NCBI RefSeq assembly: GCF_005049105.1
Contig: NZ_SUKA01000001.1
Coordinates: 992,001 to 1,056,000 of the forward strand
DNA: 64,000 nucleotides
Origin: Sphingobacterium alkalisoli
GTDB lineage: Bacteria; Bacteroidota; Bacteroidia; Sphingobacteriales; Sphingobacteriaceae
Direction: 5' to 3'
Shown: positions 16,485 to 25,312 of the stretch, one piece after another
How the letters are laid out: each line of letters opens with the position of its first letter
How positions within the stretch are numbered: position 1 is the stretch's first letter
Translations under genes and position numbers: made by a program
Notes under the pieces: model-generated
The model's input: the letters and a program-made list of their open reading frames with translations, nothing else
What the model was told of the DNA's origin: nothing
Database searches by the model: none

Positions 16485-17375
16485 ATGCGAAAATTACGCA
16501 AAGGGGATTGCTATGCGCTATTGCGAGCTGTCAACATTGCCCTAAACACAATAAGAAGATTGCGATTTCGCTCCGCTCATGATGACGGAGAAAATAGTTT
16601 TTGGAAACTACCGGATCGTGTCCGATTAGATGACCAAGATATTTGCCCAAAAAATCCGCGAAATAACTACTTATTTCTGCGAACTGTTTGTGAAACTGTA
16701 TTTAATGTATTTAAACGCAGTTTTCAAAACCGTGAAAGGTTTATACAAAATCCGCGAACCGGAAAAATTAATGTAACAAATAGCGATTCTTTAGGTAGCA
16801 TTTTACGAATATGTTGCCTGTTTTTCATATGTGTGTTGTTTAGTGATGCCCAGGCGCAGTCCGCTGGAGAGCGGATTGCAAACGGGTTAGGGGAGGTGCA
16901 GCCAATTATTGTGGGACAGAACGTACCGGACGACTTTTGGACCAAAGAACATCTTTTCTATAGCAACGGGGACACCGTCCGTAAAACGATGAGAGAATTT
17001 AAAGGAAAACCGATGATCATCGATTTCTGGGCAACCTGGTGTATTTCCTGTATTCAGGGGCTTCCAAAATTATCCCTGTTGCAGGATAAATATAAAGGCC
17101 GGCTTAATGTGCTTCTTGCGAATTCGAGGGTTACAAGAGACGACTATTCAAAGATCCATTCGATGAAAGATGATATCCTCAGAAAAAGCAATTTGACAAC
17201 TGTTTATAACGACGACTATCTGGCGAGTGTATTCCATTATGTGGCTATTCCGCACTACGTCTGGATCAATCCCAAAGGGGTAGTATCAGGTGTTACTTTC
17301 AGCGAATTTGTAAACGAAGATCAGGTAGAGGTATTTATCAATTATAACCAAAAATATGAAAAACGTAATCAGTAG
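16485..17375 (+). CDS. TlpA-like thioredoxin-fold protein of a SusCD locus
   Basis: A 296-residue frame. The recognisable protein is its C-terminal part: a hydrophobic segment at 103-124 (SLGSILRICCLFFICVLFSDAQAQ) that looks like a signal peptide, then a thioredoxin-like domain with the active site WCISC (Cys186, Cys189), the usual FWATWC context and a cis-Pro region near Pro256 (VAIPHY). It should act in the periplasm on thiols. Residues 1-100 are basic and unlike the family. They include the translation of a GCGATTTCGCTCCGCTCATGATGACG dispersed-repeat-like stretch (only part shown), so the true start is doubtful; no ATG lies nearer the signal peptide. The 3' end overlaps the SusC start by 20 nt, implying translational coupling. 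Confidence 0.7.
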   Translation: MRKLRKGDCYALLRAVNIALNTIRRLRFRSAHDDGENSFWKLPDRVRLDDQDICPKNPRNNYLFLRTVCETVFNVFKRSFQNRERFIQNPRTGKINVTNSDSLGSILRICCLFFICVLFSDAQAQSAGERIANGLGEVQPIIVGQNVPDDFWTKEHLFYSNGDTVRKTMREFKGKPMIIDFWATWCISCIQGLPKLSLLQDKYKGRLNVLLANSRVTRDDYSKIHSMKDDILRKSNLTTVYNDDYLASVFHYVAIPHYVWINPKGVVSGVTFSEFVNEDQVEVFINYNQKYEKRNQ

Positions 17376-20300
17376 TATTGCAGCCATATTGCTTACTGTC
17401 ACGGTATTTGCACAGCAGCACTATCGGGGTACGATTAAACAACAGGATGGATCGCCCATCTCATTTGCCACCCTGCGGATAAATGAAACAGATCGTGTGT
17501 TTACGACGGATAGCTTAGGCAGGTTCAATATCTCCGCGACAGGAGGGGAGTTAGAGGTTGTGGTATCTGCTGTCGGTTATAAACCCCAAAATATAACGTT
17601 GGATGCGGGGCAAGGTGATACCGATATTGTTCTGGTGCCCACGGAAAATGTTATCGAAGAAGTCCTTGTCAATACAGGTTACCAGATATTACCCAAAGAA
17701 AGGGCTACTGGAAGCTATGGACAGATCTCAAATTCGGAACTTAATACCATGACAACCGTTAATATCCTGGAACGACTGGAAGGTAAGGTCGCTGGATTGC
17801 AATTTGACAACCGCTCCGGAACATCGGTTATCAATGTTCGCGGACTCAATACATTCAGTTCCGGATCTTCAAAGCCGCTGATCGTACTGGATAATTTCCC
17901 ATACGATGGTGATCTGAACAATCTGAATCCCAATGACATCGAATCGGTTACCGTCCTAAAGGATGCCGCGGCAAGTTCGATCTGGGGTTCCAGAGCAGGT
18001 AACGGAGTCATTGTCATCACCACTAAGAAAGGGAAGGATTCCTCCCGAGCGGCGGTAAATATCATGGGCAATGTACTAATAACCCAAAAGCCGGACCTGT
18101 TCTATACACCAAGCATATCGAGCTCAGACTTTATGGAGGTAGAGCGGATGCTCTTTGATAACGGGTTCTATGACAGGGCTTATAGCAGTTCGACGAAGCA
18201 GCGGACGGTGTTTTCGCCCTTGATAGAATTGCTCTATGCAAATAAGGACGGTAAGGTCACAAAGGAGGAACTAGAGCAAAAAATGGACTATTGGTCGGCC
18301 AGGGATTACAGAAATGATTATAGTAAACACCTGTTGCGCAATGCGCTTGGACAACAGTACTTTGCAACGGTGGAAAGCAATACGGAGAAGAATAGGATGC
18401 AGGCCAGTTTGGGATTTGATCATAATAACGGGGCGCAGATAAAAAGTAACAGCGAGCGATATACATTTCGGCTCTCTAATGAAACCACATTGAGTAAAAA
18501 GCTTAGTATGTTAGTTAATGTTGCGTACACGGAGTCGGTAAATAAAAACAGTGCAACTTTCCCGAGCAGCAATCTTATCCCGGGAGGCACACGTAATGCA
18601 ATCTATCCATACGCTGAGCTGATAGACGCGGGAGGTAACCCGCTGGTAATTGCCAAGAACTTCAACCGTGCGTTTGCTGATACGGCAGGAGCCGGTAAAT
18701 TATTGGACTGGACGTATATGCCGCTGGAAGACGTAGACAAATCAACAGCGCGCACCCGCTCCGGGCACATAGCCGCCAACTTGCAGCTGCGCTATAGAAT
18801 TTTGGAGTCACTGAGTGGAGAGCTCACATACGGATACGAGAACCAGTCGGGAAAGACTTCGTTACATTATCAGGAAGAATCCTTTCATGCAAGGGATCTA
18901 ATTAACCGATTTTCACAGATCGTCAATGGCGAAGTAAAGTATAATCTACCAAGGGGTGGAATACTCAATAATGCCACCAATCACCTCCAGGCACACCGGA
19001 TCAGAGGGCAGCTCAATTTTAATAAGAAATGGGCGCAGCGTCATGGTTTTAGCTGGTTGCTGGGCGGTGAGATATCTTCTTCCAATACAACTCAAGATTC
19101 GTACGGGGTGTACGGGTATGACGAAGGTGTGATGACCAGCAAGAATGTTGATTATATCAACCGCTTTCCGATCTATGGTAATCTGGCCGGCAGCCAAACT
19201 ATCCCTTTCTATACCGGTTATTCAGATAGAATGGTGCGCTATGTATCCATGTATTCCAACCTGCAGTACGATTTTTTAGAGAAGTATAGTATTTCGATGT
19301 CTGCGCGAAGGGATGCGTCCAACGGGTTTGGTTCAAAAATAAATACGCGCTGGAACCCGTTATGGTCCACGGGGCTGGCATGGCATGTATCTAAGGAGAA
19401 ATTTATGGAAAATATAGCGTGGCTCGATATGCTGAAACTGCGTTCCACCCTCGGCGCAGGTGGTAACGCGGTGGGAAGCTCTTCTTTGGAAGCCACCCTC
19501 GTTTTTAGCAGCAATTCACCATATACCAACCTGCCTTATGCACAGGTTTTTAATCCACCGAATCCATCGCTGAAATGGGAAACTGTCAGGATGCTGAATT
19601 ACGGTCTAGATTTCGCTCTGTTGAACAACCGTTTGTCAGGTGCTGTTGAATTTTATAAAAAGCGATCTTATGATATTCTTTCTCAGGATGTCGTAGATCC
19701 TACAAGTGGCTTTCTTACAATGACCAAGAATGTAGGGGAGATCGAGAGCAAAGGTGTGGATATAAACCTGAGGGGCAGCATCAGTATCGATAAATTTCGC
19801 TGGAATCCCCATCTCAATTTTTCCTACGCCTCGAATACCATCACCAGTTTTAAAGGGGGGATAGGTACTACGACAAACTATGTGAACGGCGGTGTACAGA
19901 TCACTCCGATCGAAGGAAAACCACTGTATCCCGTTTTCTCCTATAAGTTCGCAGGATTGGATCCGGAGAACGGTGATCCACAGGGGTATTTGAAAGGGGA
20001 GCTTTCAAAAAACTACGCCCAGATGCTTGCGGATTCGTTGCAGTACCTCAATTTTCATGGAACGGCACTTCCACCATATTACGGTGCATTTAATAATGAT
20101 TTTTCGTATAAGAACTTCACGCTGAGTATGAATATTCTTTTTAAATGGGGACATTATTTTAGGAAAGAATCTATCAGTTACACGGCACTTTTTAACAGCT
20201 GGACCGGCCACGGTGATTTTGAAAAGCGATGGCAAAAAACGGGAGACGAAACAATGACCACGGTACCTTCAATGGTGTATCCCGGCGATGCCAATCGCGA

Positions 20301-20541
20301 CAACTTTTATGTGAGATCTGATGCCAATATCGAACGGGGCGATCTGATCCGGTTCCAGAGCGTGAGACTATCCTATAATACCAGCCTCAAAGTTAATCGC
20401 TATGCAATCCGGGGTTCGCTCTTCGTCGGGGCCAATAATCTGGGTGTTATCTGGAAGAAAAGTGAGTCTACGCTAGATCCGGATTATCTCGCAATGCCGA
20501 GTCCTAAGGTTTTTACAGCAGGCCTAAATTTTCAATTGTAA
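17356..20541 (+). CDS. SusC/RagA-family TonB-dependent outer membrane transporter
   Basis: A 1061-residue protein with a signal peptide (ending VFAQ, about residue 20), a carboxypeptidase-regulatory-like domain at 22-100, the linker IEEVLVNTG, a plug domain at about 115-225 (INVRGLNTFSSGSSKPLIVLDNFPYDG; AASSIWGSRAGNGVIVITTKKG) and a 22-strand-type barrel that ends in a terminal aromatic/Leu strand (GLNFQL). It works with the SusD lipoprotein 15 nt downstream to import an oligomeric ligand using TonB energy. Pairing with a TlpA-like protein rather than glycan enzymes hints at a peptide or thiol-containing ligand; this is inference. Confidence 0.93.
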   Translation: MKNVISSIAAILLTVTVFAQQHYRGTIKQQDGSPISFATLRINETDRVFTTDSLGRFNISATGGELEVVVSAVGYKPQNITLDAGQGDTDIVLVPTENVIEEVLVNTGYQILPKERATGSYGQISNSELNTMTTVNILERLEGKVAGLQFDNRSGTSVINVRGLNTFSSGSSKPLIVLDNFPYDGDLNNLNPNDIESVTVLKDAAASSIWGSRAGNGVIVITTKKGKDSSRAAVNIMGNVLITQKPDLFYTPSISSSDFMEVERMLFDNGFYDRAYSSSTKQRTVFSPLIELLYANKDGKVTKEELEQKMDYWSARDYRNDYSKHLLRNALGQQYFATVESNTEKNRMQASLGFDHNNGAQIKSNSERYTFRLSNETTLSKKLSMLVNVAYTESVNKNSATFPSSNLIPGGTRNAIYPYAELIDAGGNPLVIAKNFNRAFADTAGAGKLLDWTYMPLEDVDKSTARTRSGHIAANLQLRYRILESLSGELTYGYENQSGKTSLHYQEESFHARDLINRFSQIVNGEVKYNLPRGGILNNATNHLQAHRIRGQLNFNKKWAQRHGFSWLLGGEISSSNTTQDSYGVYGYDEGVMTSKNVDYINRFPIYGNLAGSQTIPFYTGYSDRMVRYVSMYSNLQYDFLEKYSISMSARRDASNGFGSKINTRWNPLWSTGLAWHVSKEKFMENIAWLDMLKLRSTLGAGGNAVGSSSLEATLVFSSNSPYTNLPYAQVFNPPNPSLKWETVRMLNYGLDFALLNNRLSGAVEFYKKRSYDILSQDVVDPTSGFLTMTKNVGEIESKGVDINLRGSISIDKFRWNPHLNFSYASNTITSFKGGIGTTTNYVNGGVQITPIEGKPLYPVFSYKFAGLDPENGDPQGYLKGELSKNYAQMLADSLQYLNFHGTALPPYYGAFNNDFSYKNFTLSMNILFKWGHYFRKESISYTALFNSWTGHGDFEKRWQKTGDETMTTVPSMVYPGDANRDNFYVRSDANIERGDLIRFQSVRLSYNTSLKVNRYAIRGSLFVGANNLGVIWKKSESTLDPDYLAMPSPKVFTAGLNFQL

Positions 20542-20556
20542 TTAAATAGACAAAAA

Positions 20557-21939
20557 ATGAAATTATTGAATAAAATAAAATATTATGTGCTGGGTATAAT
20601 ATGTACCATGACAGCGACCGGCTGCGAAGAATTTTTGGATCAGCGTATTTCGCATTCTAGTAAGGTAGCCTCTTCGCTAAGCGACTTACAGGCTTTATTG
20701 GATGCTGAAAATTTCATTAATCTGGGAGGATATCCTTTCTTACTGGAAGTCGGTACCGATGATTATCAAATGGATCACAATAGCTTGGGCAACCTGACGG
20801 CTTTTGATCAGAGTACATATAAATTTATATGGACAGATCTGTACCCACCTGTGTATCTGGGTGTATGGGTCAATTCTTATAAACCTATTTCCATTAGCAA
20901 TATTGTCATGGAAAGCCTGGAAAAAATGGGACAGACCGAAAGCGCTGCCGGGCGAAATATCAGAGGGCAGGCTTTGTTCCACCGAGCTTTTGGACACTTT
21001 ATGTTGGCACAGGTTTTCTGTCTTCCTTACGATAAGGATGGTACGAATGCCGGTCTGGGTATACCGCTGAGACATTCTTCAGATGCAAATATCAATTCGC
21101 AAAGGAGCACCATTAAGGAAACGTATGATGACATATTGAAAGATATGAATGAAGCCGTAGTGCTGTTGAACGAGACAAACGGCTACCTATCACGTCCGAA
21201 TACGGCATCTGCTTATGCTGCTTTATCCCGAATCTATCTTGCGATGGAATTATATGACGAATCCGAACGTGCTGCTACAGCATGTCTAGCCAGACAGAAC
21301 ACATTGATAGATCTGAACACCATTGACCTGGGTGCCAATTATCCCTATAATGCCATGAATGTAGAAACGATATTTTTTGCTTGTGGCAGTGGCTCTAGTT
21401 TATTGAGTCCCAGTCGTGGTTCCGTCGTGTCTACTGAGCTGTACAACTTGTTCGAACCGGGTGACTTGAGACTTCAATCTTATTTTAGAAGCGAAGGTGA
21501 TAACGGATATTCATTCAAAGGGAATTATATGGGCTTTGGTTCCGGGACTATTTTTTCCGGATTGACAACCTCGGAAGTTCTTTTAAACCGTGCGGAATGT
21601 TATGCTAGGGGGCGGGAATCCGCGAAGGCGCGAGCAGATTTAAATAGGTTGCTCATAAACCGGATTGATAAGGCTTCGTTTAAGCCGGTTGATGAGGATG
21701 ATACTGATGTACTTCTAAAGTTAATTTTGGATGAGCGCAGGAAAGAACTTATTAATAGAAGTATACGGTGGTTAGATCTAAGGCGGCTCAACAAAGATGA
21801 GCGATTTAAAAAGACGATTGTCCGTACACTCGTAGATCAAGGTGTAAGCAAAGAATACAAATTATTGCCAAATTCGGAAAGTTACGTTTTTAAAATACCG
21901 AAGGATGTTATTGATATTACAGGGATGCACCAAAACTAA
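20557..21939 (+). CDS. SusD/RagB-family outer membrane lipoprotein
   Basis: A 460-residue lipoprotein with lipobox TATGC (Cys near residue 23), followed by the CEEFLDQR start typical of SusD. The helical TPR-like core includes GQALFHRAFGHFMLAQVFCLPY and the C-terminal LLNRAECYARGRESAKARADLNRLLINR plus ERRKELINRSIRWLDLRRLNKD, which are SusD family landmarks. It forms the ligand-capturing lid on the SusC transporter encoded immediately upstream. It is shorter than many SusDs. It is the last gene of its operon and is followed by a strong hairpin terminator. Confidence 0.92.
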   Translation: MKLLNKIKYYVLGIICTMTATGCEEFLDQRISHSSKVASSLSDLQALLDAENFINLGGYPFLLEVGTDDYQMDHNSLGNLTAFDQSTYKFIWTDLYPPVYLGVWVNSYKPISISNIVMESLEKMGQTESAAGRNIRGQALFHRAFGHFMLAQVFCLPYDKDGTNAGLGIPLRHSSDANINSQRSTIKETYDDILKDMNEAVVLLNETNGYLSRPNTASAYAALSRIYLAMELYDESERAATACLARQNTLIDLNTIDLGANYPYNAMNVETIFFACGSGSSLLSPSRGSVVSTELYNLFEPGDLRLQSYFRSEGDNGYSFKGNYMGFGSGTIFSGLTTSEVLLNRAECYARGRESAKARADLNRLLINRIDKASFKPVDEDDTDVLLKLILDERRKELINRSIRWLDLRRLNKDERFKKTIVRTLVDQGVSKEYKLLPNSESYVFKIPKDVIDITGMHQN

Positions 21940-21948
21940 ATAAGCGAC

Positions 21949-21981
21949 AAAAGTCCGAAAACATAATATTTTCGGACTTTT
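21949..21981. terminator. Bidirectional intrinsic terminator
   Basis: A perfect 13-bp stem, AAAAGTCCGAAAA (21949-21961) with TTTTCGGACTTTT (21969-21981) and a 7-nt loop. A-rich and T-rich flanks on both sides let it stop transcription from the SusD gene and from the converging minus-strand gene at 22000. Confidence 0.85.
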
Positions 21982-21999
21982 GATTTTGCTTACGATAGA

Positions 22000-22455
22000 C
22001 TACAGGCCTTTGAAACTTTGTACGGTTTCATTAGCTTGCGGTGTCGAACCGCTGAACGCATCATTAATACGTTGGGTAATTGTTCTCGGCTCCGGTTCAC
22101 CGTCAACCTCTACTTCGGCATTCATATCCGGTTGATTCGGATTCGCAATTGAAGCAGGTGCATTTAGTTTACAAACAGTTTCCTGTAAGATACCACATGG
22201 TTCACCAGAACTCAGGCTGTACTTGCTCGCATCCGTGGGTGAATCTGTCGGTCCGCCGTTATAATGCCAAGTTTGATTCAGCATTTTTGTTGGAGCAGTT
22301 TCTTTTATTGCTACACCCGTTGCCCCTTTCTTGTCCTTTTTAGGTGGATCAATTTCGCCTGCTTGCGAAGTAAAAATTAAACCCATCATAAATAATCCTA
22401 ATGTAATGGCGCGTAGCCAATTGTTTTTTAAAGTTGCCATAGGCATTATATACAC
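22000..22455 (-). CDS. Small exported protein, DUF6520-like
   Basis: A 151-residue protein. ATGs at 22455, 22446 and 22440 are all possible; the one giving MATLKNNWLRAITLGLFMMGLIF fits a signal peptide best. The mature part has WHYNGGPTDSPTDASKYS followed by a Cys-containing CGILQETVCKLNAP segment. This arrangement (W-Y-Y/N-G, D...S/Y, then paired cysteines) is that of the small exported DUF6520-type proteins found in many copies in Sphingobacteriia. The C-terminal 50 residues are acidic and Pro-rich and appear extra. The function is unknown. Confidence 0.6.
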   Translation of the reverse strand: MYIMPMATLKNNWLRAITLGLFMMGLIFTSQAGEIDPPKKDKKGATGVAIKETAPTKMLNQTWHYNGGPTDSPTDASKYSLSSGEPCGILQETVCKLNAPASIANPNQPDMNAEVEVDGEPEPRTITQRINDAFSGSTPQANETVQSFKGL

Positions 22456-23197
22456 TTTTAACTCAGTGCGAGCTTTAGTTTACAAAGATTAAATCAGTAT
22501 TTCTTTTTCTGCATTTCGGTTTTGCCTCACAGGAATGCGATCGAGGGTTCCGTATCGGCCAGGCATTTCTCCCCGAAACGCGATTGACCAGTGTAGTAGA
22601 TAATTGGCTGCTAACGCCGGAATAGTGCATACTTACGCGGATACTTGATTCTATTCGCAGTTCTCTGAGGAGCGCGGGGCGCAAGATAGGCGTGCGTGCA
22701 TAGCAGTACCCATACCATACTTCCCTGCACGCCAAAACTCGACATGTACCGCCCATGCAGCTTCGTCCATAGGGACTGTGCAAGTCTCTCTAACTTTACG
22801 AGGACAGCCTTGCTTTTTAATATCACTGTCTGATAGCGGTTCATATTTTGTTCATTTTTCTTTACTACATTTTTTTCCTATCTGGCCCGGACTGGGCTGC
22901 GTCCTCGACGCAGCCTGCCCCTTGGCTTTATTTGTACTATATCGCTGTACCCGCGTCCCTGTGTCTCGACATCCGTGACCACACCAACGTATCGGCGGAT
23001 AGCAGTAGCCGGTCTCACTGCCTTTTTCTACCTTGTCGAAACTCTACCACCGGAATAGTGGCTGTCATCCCGATACGCTCAACCTATTTTTTAGCTTAAT
23101 TCGCTCTACTCTTTATATCGATGTCTCACTTTTCAAAGTTGAGTAATAAAATCTGCCTGAGATCATGCTCCTAGAGACAGAGATTAGGGGTGATTTT
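22456..23197. other. 742-nt region without recognised genes
   Basis: Only frames of up to about 100 codons occur, rich in Cys/Arg/Ser on both strands and without family resemblance; they are judged not to be genes. Base composition is visibly more C/T-rich on the plus strand than in the flanking genes. A near-consensus -7 box for the 22455 gene (AATCTTTG, 22490-22483 minus) is present without a -33 element. It may be remnant DNA. Confidence 0.4.
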
Positions 23198-23797
23198 TTA
23201 CAAACGACTAAAGCCTCGTTGCACAGTGCTGATAGATACATCGATTAAATCGGCCTGTTCCTGTTGCCATAGTATAGAACAGAGTTCTGGCAAATCACGG
23301 GCAAACCGCAGGTAGCGCTCCATAGCATCCCGCTCAAATGCTAAGGGGCGCAATTTGTCCAGCAAAGCTTTCTTCTTATTGACCAGCTGTCTGGAAAATT
23401 CATCCAGTCCAAGGTGTTTGAAGCCTTCAAGTGCTAAGCTGGTATATGGAATGGACACAAGGAGACCGGAACGTAAGGCTATGATATCGCCTTCCGCCGG
23501 CGTTAGGCTATGCGTGTGCTTAGTGGTAAATAGACCGTAGGTTGGCGGGGCTATAGCCAAGAGTTGCTGTTTCTTTTTTTTGGGAGTAAGCTTCCGCCGT
23601 GCCAGGATTCCCTCCGAAACAAAATAGATTTTCTTCTGGCGATCTCCTTCCGCATAGAGTATCTGTTCACTTTTAACAATATGCGCGGTGCAGTTTTCTT
23701 TTAGCCATCGTGCGTGTTCCTCACTTATCGGCCGATGTTTTGACCAGTAGTTCAAAAGCAGGTTAAACGCCTTTGTTTTGCTGTAATATTTGCTCAT
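23198..23797 (-). CDS. Crp/Fnr-family regulator-like protein
   Basis: A 199-residue protein with a cyclic-nucleotide-binding-type beta-roll at about 30-120 (SEQILYAEGDRQKKIYFVSEGILARR) and a helical C-terminus (AFERDAMERYLRFARDLPELC), ending in a short helix-turn-helix (QEQADLIDVSISTVQRGFSRL). The architecture fits Crp/Fnr-type regulators of Bacteroidota, many of which lack a known effector. It is the last gene of the four-gene minus-strand run beginning at 25540 and starts 17 nt after the HTTM gene. That position suggests it belongs to the same system. Confidence 0.75.
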   Translation of the reverse strand: MSKYYSKTKAFNLLLNYWSKHRPISEEHARWLKENCTAHIVKSEQILYAEGDRQKKIYFVSEGILARRKLTPKKKKQQLLAIAPPTYGLFTTKHTHSLTPAEGDIIALRSGLLVSIPYTSLALEGFKHLGLDEFSRQLVNKKKALLDKLRPLAFERDAMERYLRFARDLPELCSILWQQEQADLIDVSISTVQRGFSRL

Positions 23798-23814
23798 AAT
23801 TCGTTATTTTTTGT

Positions 23815-24690
23815 TTAGTTCTTGGTGTTTGCTCTATTCGCCATCAAACCGATCGGCGATGTTTGCGTAGTCTCTCCAGAGACTTTAGCCTCCTTTCCTT
23901 GTATTGAAGGTGGGAGGGAAGGAATCGTACTTGCGAGATACCTCGCCTCGCCTTCAAGGGGTGAATAATTGGAAATGATCGTATTTTTGTCGGGGAAGTA
24001 CCAGCTGCATAGGTTATACCAGATCATGAGGCTCGCAAAATGGTACAATCCCATGGTTAAGGCTATGTTGACATGTAATCCGATAATGCCTGCTAAAAAA
24101 GTACGACGGTACCCACCCGCTCGCCAGATCAAGGGATAGCACAACTCAAGCAGGATAACAAACCAGCCGCTTACTATCCAGATCTCCTTATAACTTCCCC
24201 ACTTGGTCGGAATCGGAAACAGGGCGCCTGGAAAGGGTTGTTGTACGGCCCGCCAAAGTGCCTCCCCATCGTACCAGCTCGCGCCAATGGCTTTCCCTAA
24301 TCCACCAAACAGATACACCACCGTGAGCTGCCAGCGTAAGAGTTTTAAGGTATGCGGAGATTTTGGGGAAAGACAGCAGATCAGCAGGCCGGTCTGTGCG
24401 AGGTAGTCTACGCCGTAAGACCAGTTGGGATCATTGATCCACAACCCATGATGCAGTATCAATAAGAGAATACTGGCTAAACGGCCGTGATACCGTAGTG
24501 TCATTGCTGCACAGCATAAGAGGTAGGCTAGCGCAATCCATCGAAGATAATCTGCCGCCATATAGATGTTCCAACCTGTATCCGATTGGTGCAACTGGAG
24601 CAAACGGTTGTCGATAATCCCATCCTGTCCATACAGTATTGGTAAATCGGACCAAAGTTGGATCATCTCCCAACCCAGGATCAATCCCAT
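23815..24690 (-). CDS. HTTM-domain (SdpB / gamma-carboxylase-like) membrane protein
   Basis: A 291-residue protein with about six to seven transmembrane helices. The HTTM family features are GWEMIQLWSDLPILYGQDGIID at the start, a LQ.H-rich loop, HHGLWINDPNWSYGVDYLAQTGLL, YLFGGLGKAIGASWYDGEALWRA and the late GLHVNIALTMGLYHFASLM helix. HTTM proteins include bacterial vitamin-K gamma-carboxylase relatives and SdpB, which is needed to mature the SdpC killing peptide of Bacillus. The frame is open for 24 codons upstream of its first ATG and already reads like TM helix 1 (TPIWSRLLPQG), so the real N-terminus may be longer. The last about 48 residues are repeat-like and hydrophilic. It overlaps the upstream gene by 260 nt in another frame. 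Confidence 0.7.
   Translation of the reverse strand: MGLILGWEMIQLWSDLPILYGQDGIIDNRLLQLHQSDTGWNIYMAADYLRWIALAYLLCCAAMTLRYHGRLASILLLILHHGLWINDPNWSYGVDYLAQTGLLICCLSPKSPHTLKLLRWQLTVVYLFGGLGKAIGASWYDGEALWRAVQQPFPGALFPIPTKWGSYKEIWIVSGWFVILLELCYPLIWRAGGYRRTFLAGIIGLHVNIALTMGLYHFASLMIWYNLCSWYFPDKNTIISNYSPLEGEARYLASTIPSLPPSIQGKEAKVSGETTQTSPIGLMANRANTKN
23869..23884. repeat. Palindromic repeat-like element in the 3' end of the HTTM gene
   Basis: AGTCTCTCCAGAGACT is a perfect 7-bp inverted repeat with a 2-nt loop. It sits within a stretch (about 23860-23955) of CTCCTTTCCTT...GGGAGGGAAGG and GCCTTCAAGGGG type, which looks like an intergenic palindromic repeat that has been captured by the reading frame. 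Confidence 0.4.
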
Positions 24691-25306
24691 CCCCTGTGGT
24701 AACAGGCGGCTCCAAATGGGTGTGTAGGGTGTCGTATTGATATCGGTATGTCTTAAGGTTAATCAATTGCTTTTTCAGTTCTATCTGCTCGGTATGCTCC
24801 CGCAGTGACGGTATATGTTGCACCATGATCCGGTGTACTACCGGGCTGCCGGGATAGCGTTTGGCCAGTTGCATCGTTAATGACCGTTGTACCGCGTAGG
24901 CAAAGGCCGTGTCCACTTCACTGTTATGCTCTTTTGCGCCTATCCAGACCTGCTGATGGTCCATAAAGCTGCGATAGCGGATCTTCGCACTACGGCTGCG
25001 CAATAACGGATGACTGTAATAATGCAGTTCACCATTAGGGTCGGCAATATAGAAGTGGCTGCGGTACGTACTCGCTACCGAAGGACTATAAAAACTGTAT
25101 CCACCATGGATACCAGCCCACTCGGCGTAGCGAGGTACAAACGATGTAGTCCTGATAGGCTCCCATACTCTGTTGAAGTACAGTGGGGCTACACCCCACG
25201 CGACAACGATTGTACTGCTCGACAAATGAGCAAGATTGTACAATACGCTGATGAGAATGTGTAGCTCCCAGCACTTCGACAACAGTCGGCGGTACCAGCT
25301 CACCAT
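24431..25306 (-). CDS. Membrane-anchored protein of unknown function (possible SdpA-like partner)
   Basis: A 291-residue frame starting at ATG 25306, 6 nt after the stop of the small peptide gene. One hydrophobic N-terminal segment (about 12-45) precedes an extracytoplasmic region with GGYSFYSPSVASTYRSHFYIADPNG and KIRYRSFMDHQQVW. This order (anchor, aromatic-F-x-P motif, then beta strands) recalls the DUF5819/SdpA-type proteins encoded next to HTTM proteins, but the resemblance is weak and unverified. Residues after about 193 are read through DNA that encodes the HTTM protein in another frame and do not look like a natural protein. The annotated end is therefore suspect: either the two genes truly overlap or a frameshift lies near 24733. 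Confidence 0.5.
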   Translation of the reverse strand: MVSWYRRLLSKCWELHILISVLYNLAHLSSSTIVVAWGVAPLYFNRVWEPIRTTSFVPRYAEWAGIHGGYSFYSPSVASTYRSHFYIADPNGELHYYSHPLLRSRSAKIRYRSFMDHQQVWIGAKEHNSEVDTAFAYAVQRSLTMQLAKRYPGSPVVHRIMVQHIPSLREHTEQIELKKQLINLKTYRYQYDTLHTHLEPPVTTGDGIDPGLGDDPTLVRFTNTVWTGWDYRQPFAPVAPIGYRLEHLYGGRLSSMDCASLPLMLCSNDTTVSRPFSQYSLIDTASWVVDQ

Positions 25307-25312
25307 TGCGCC

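Noticed and set aside
22475..23099. Several 60-100 codon frames on both strands in the 22.5-23.1 kb gap
   Set aside because: They overlap one another, are rich in Cys/Arg/Ser, and have no family resemblance or supported start signals.
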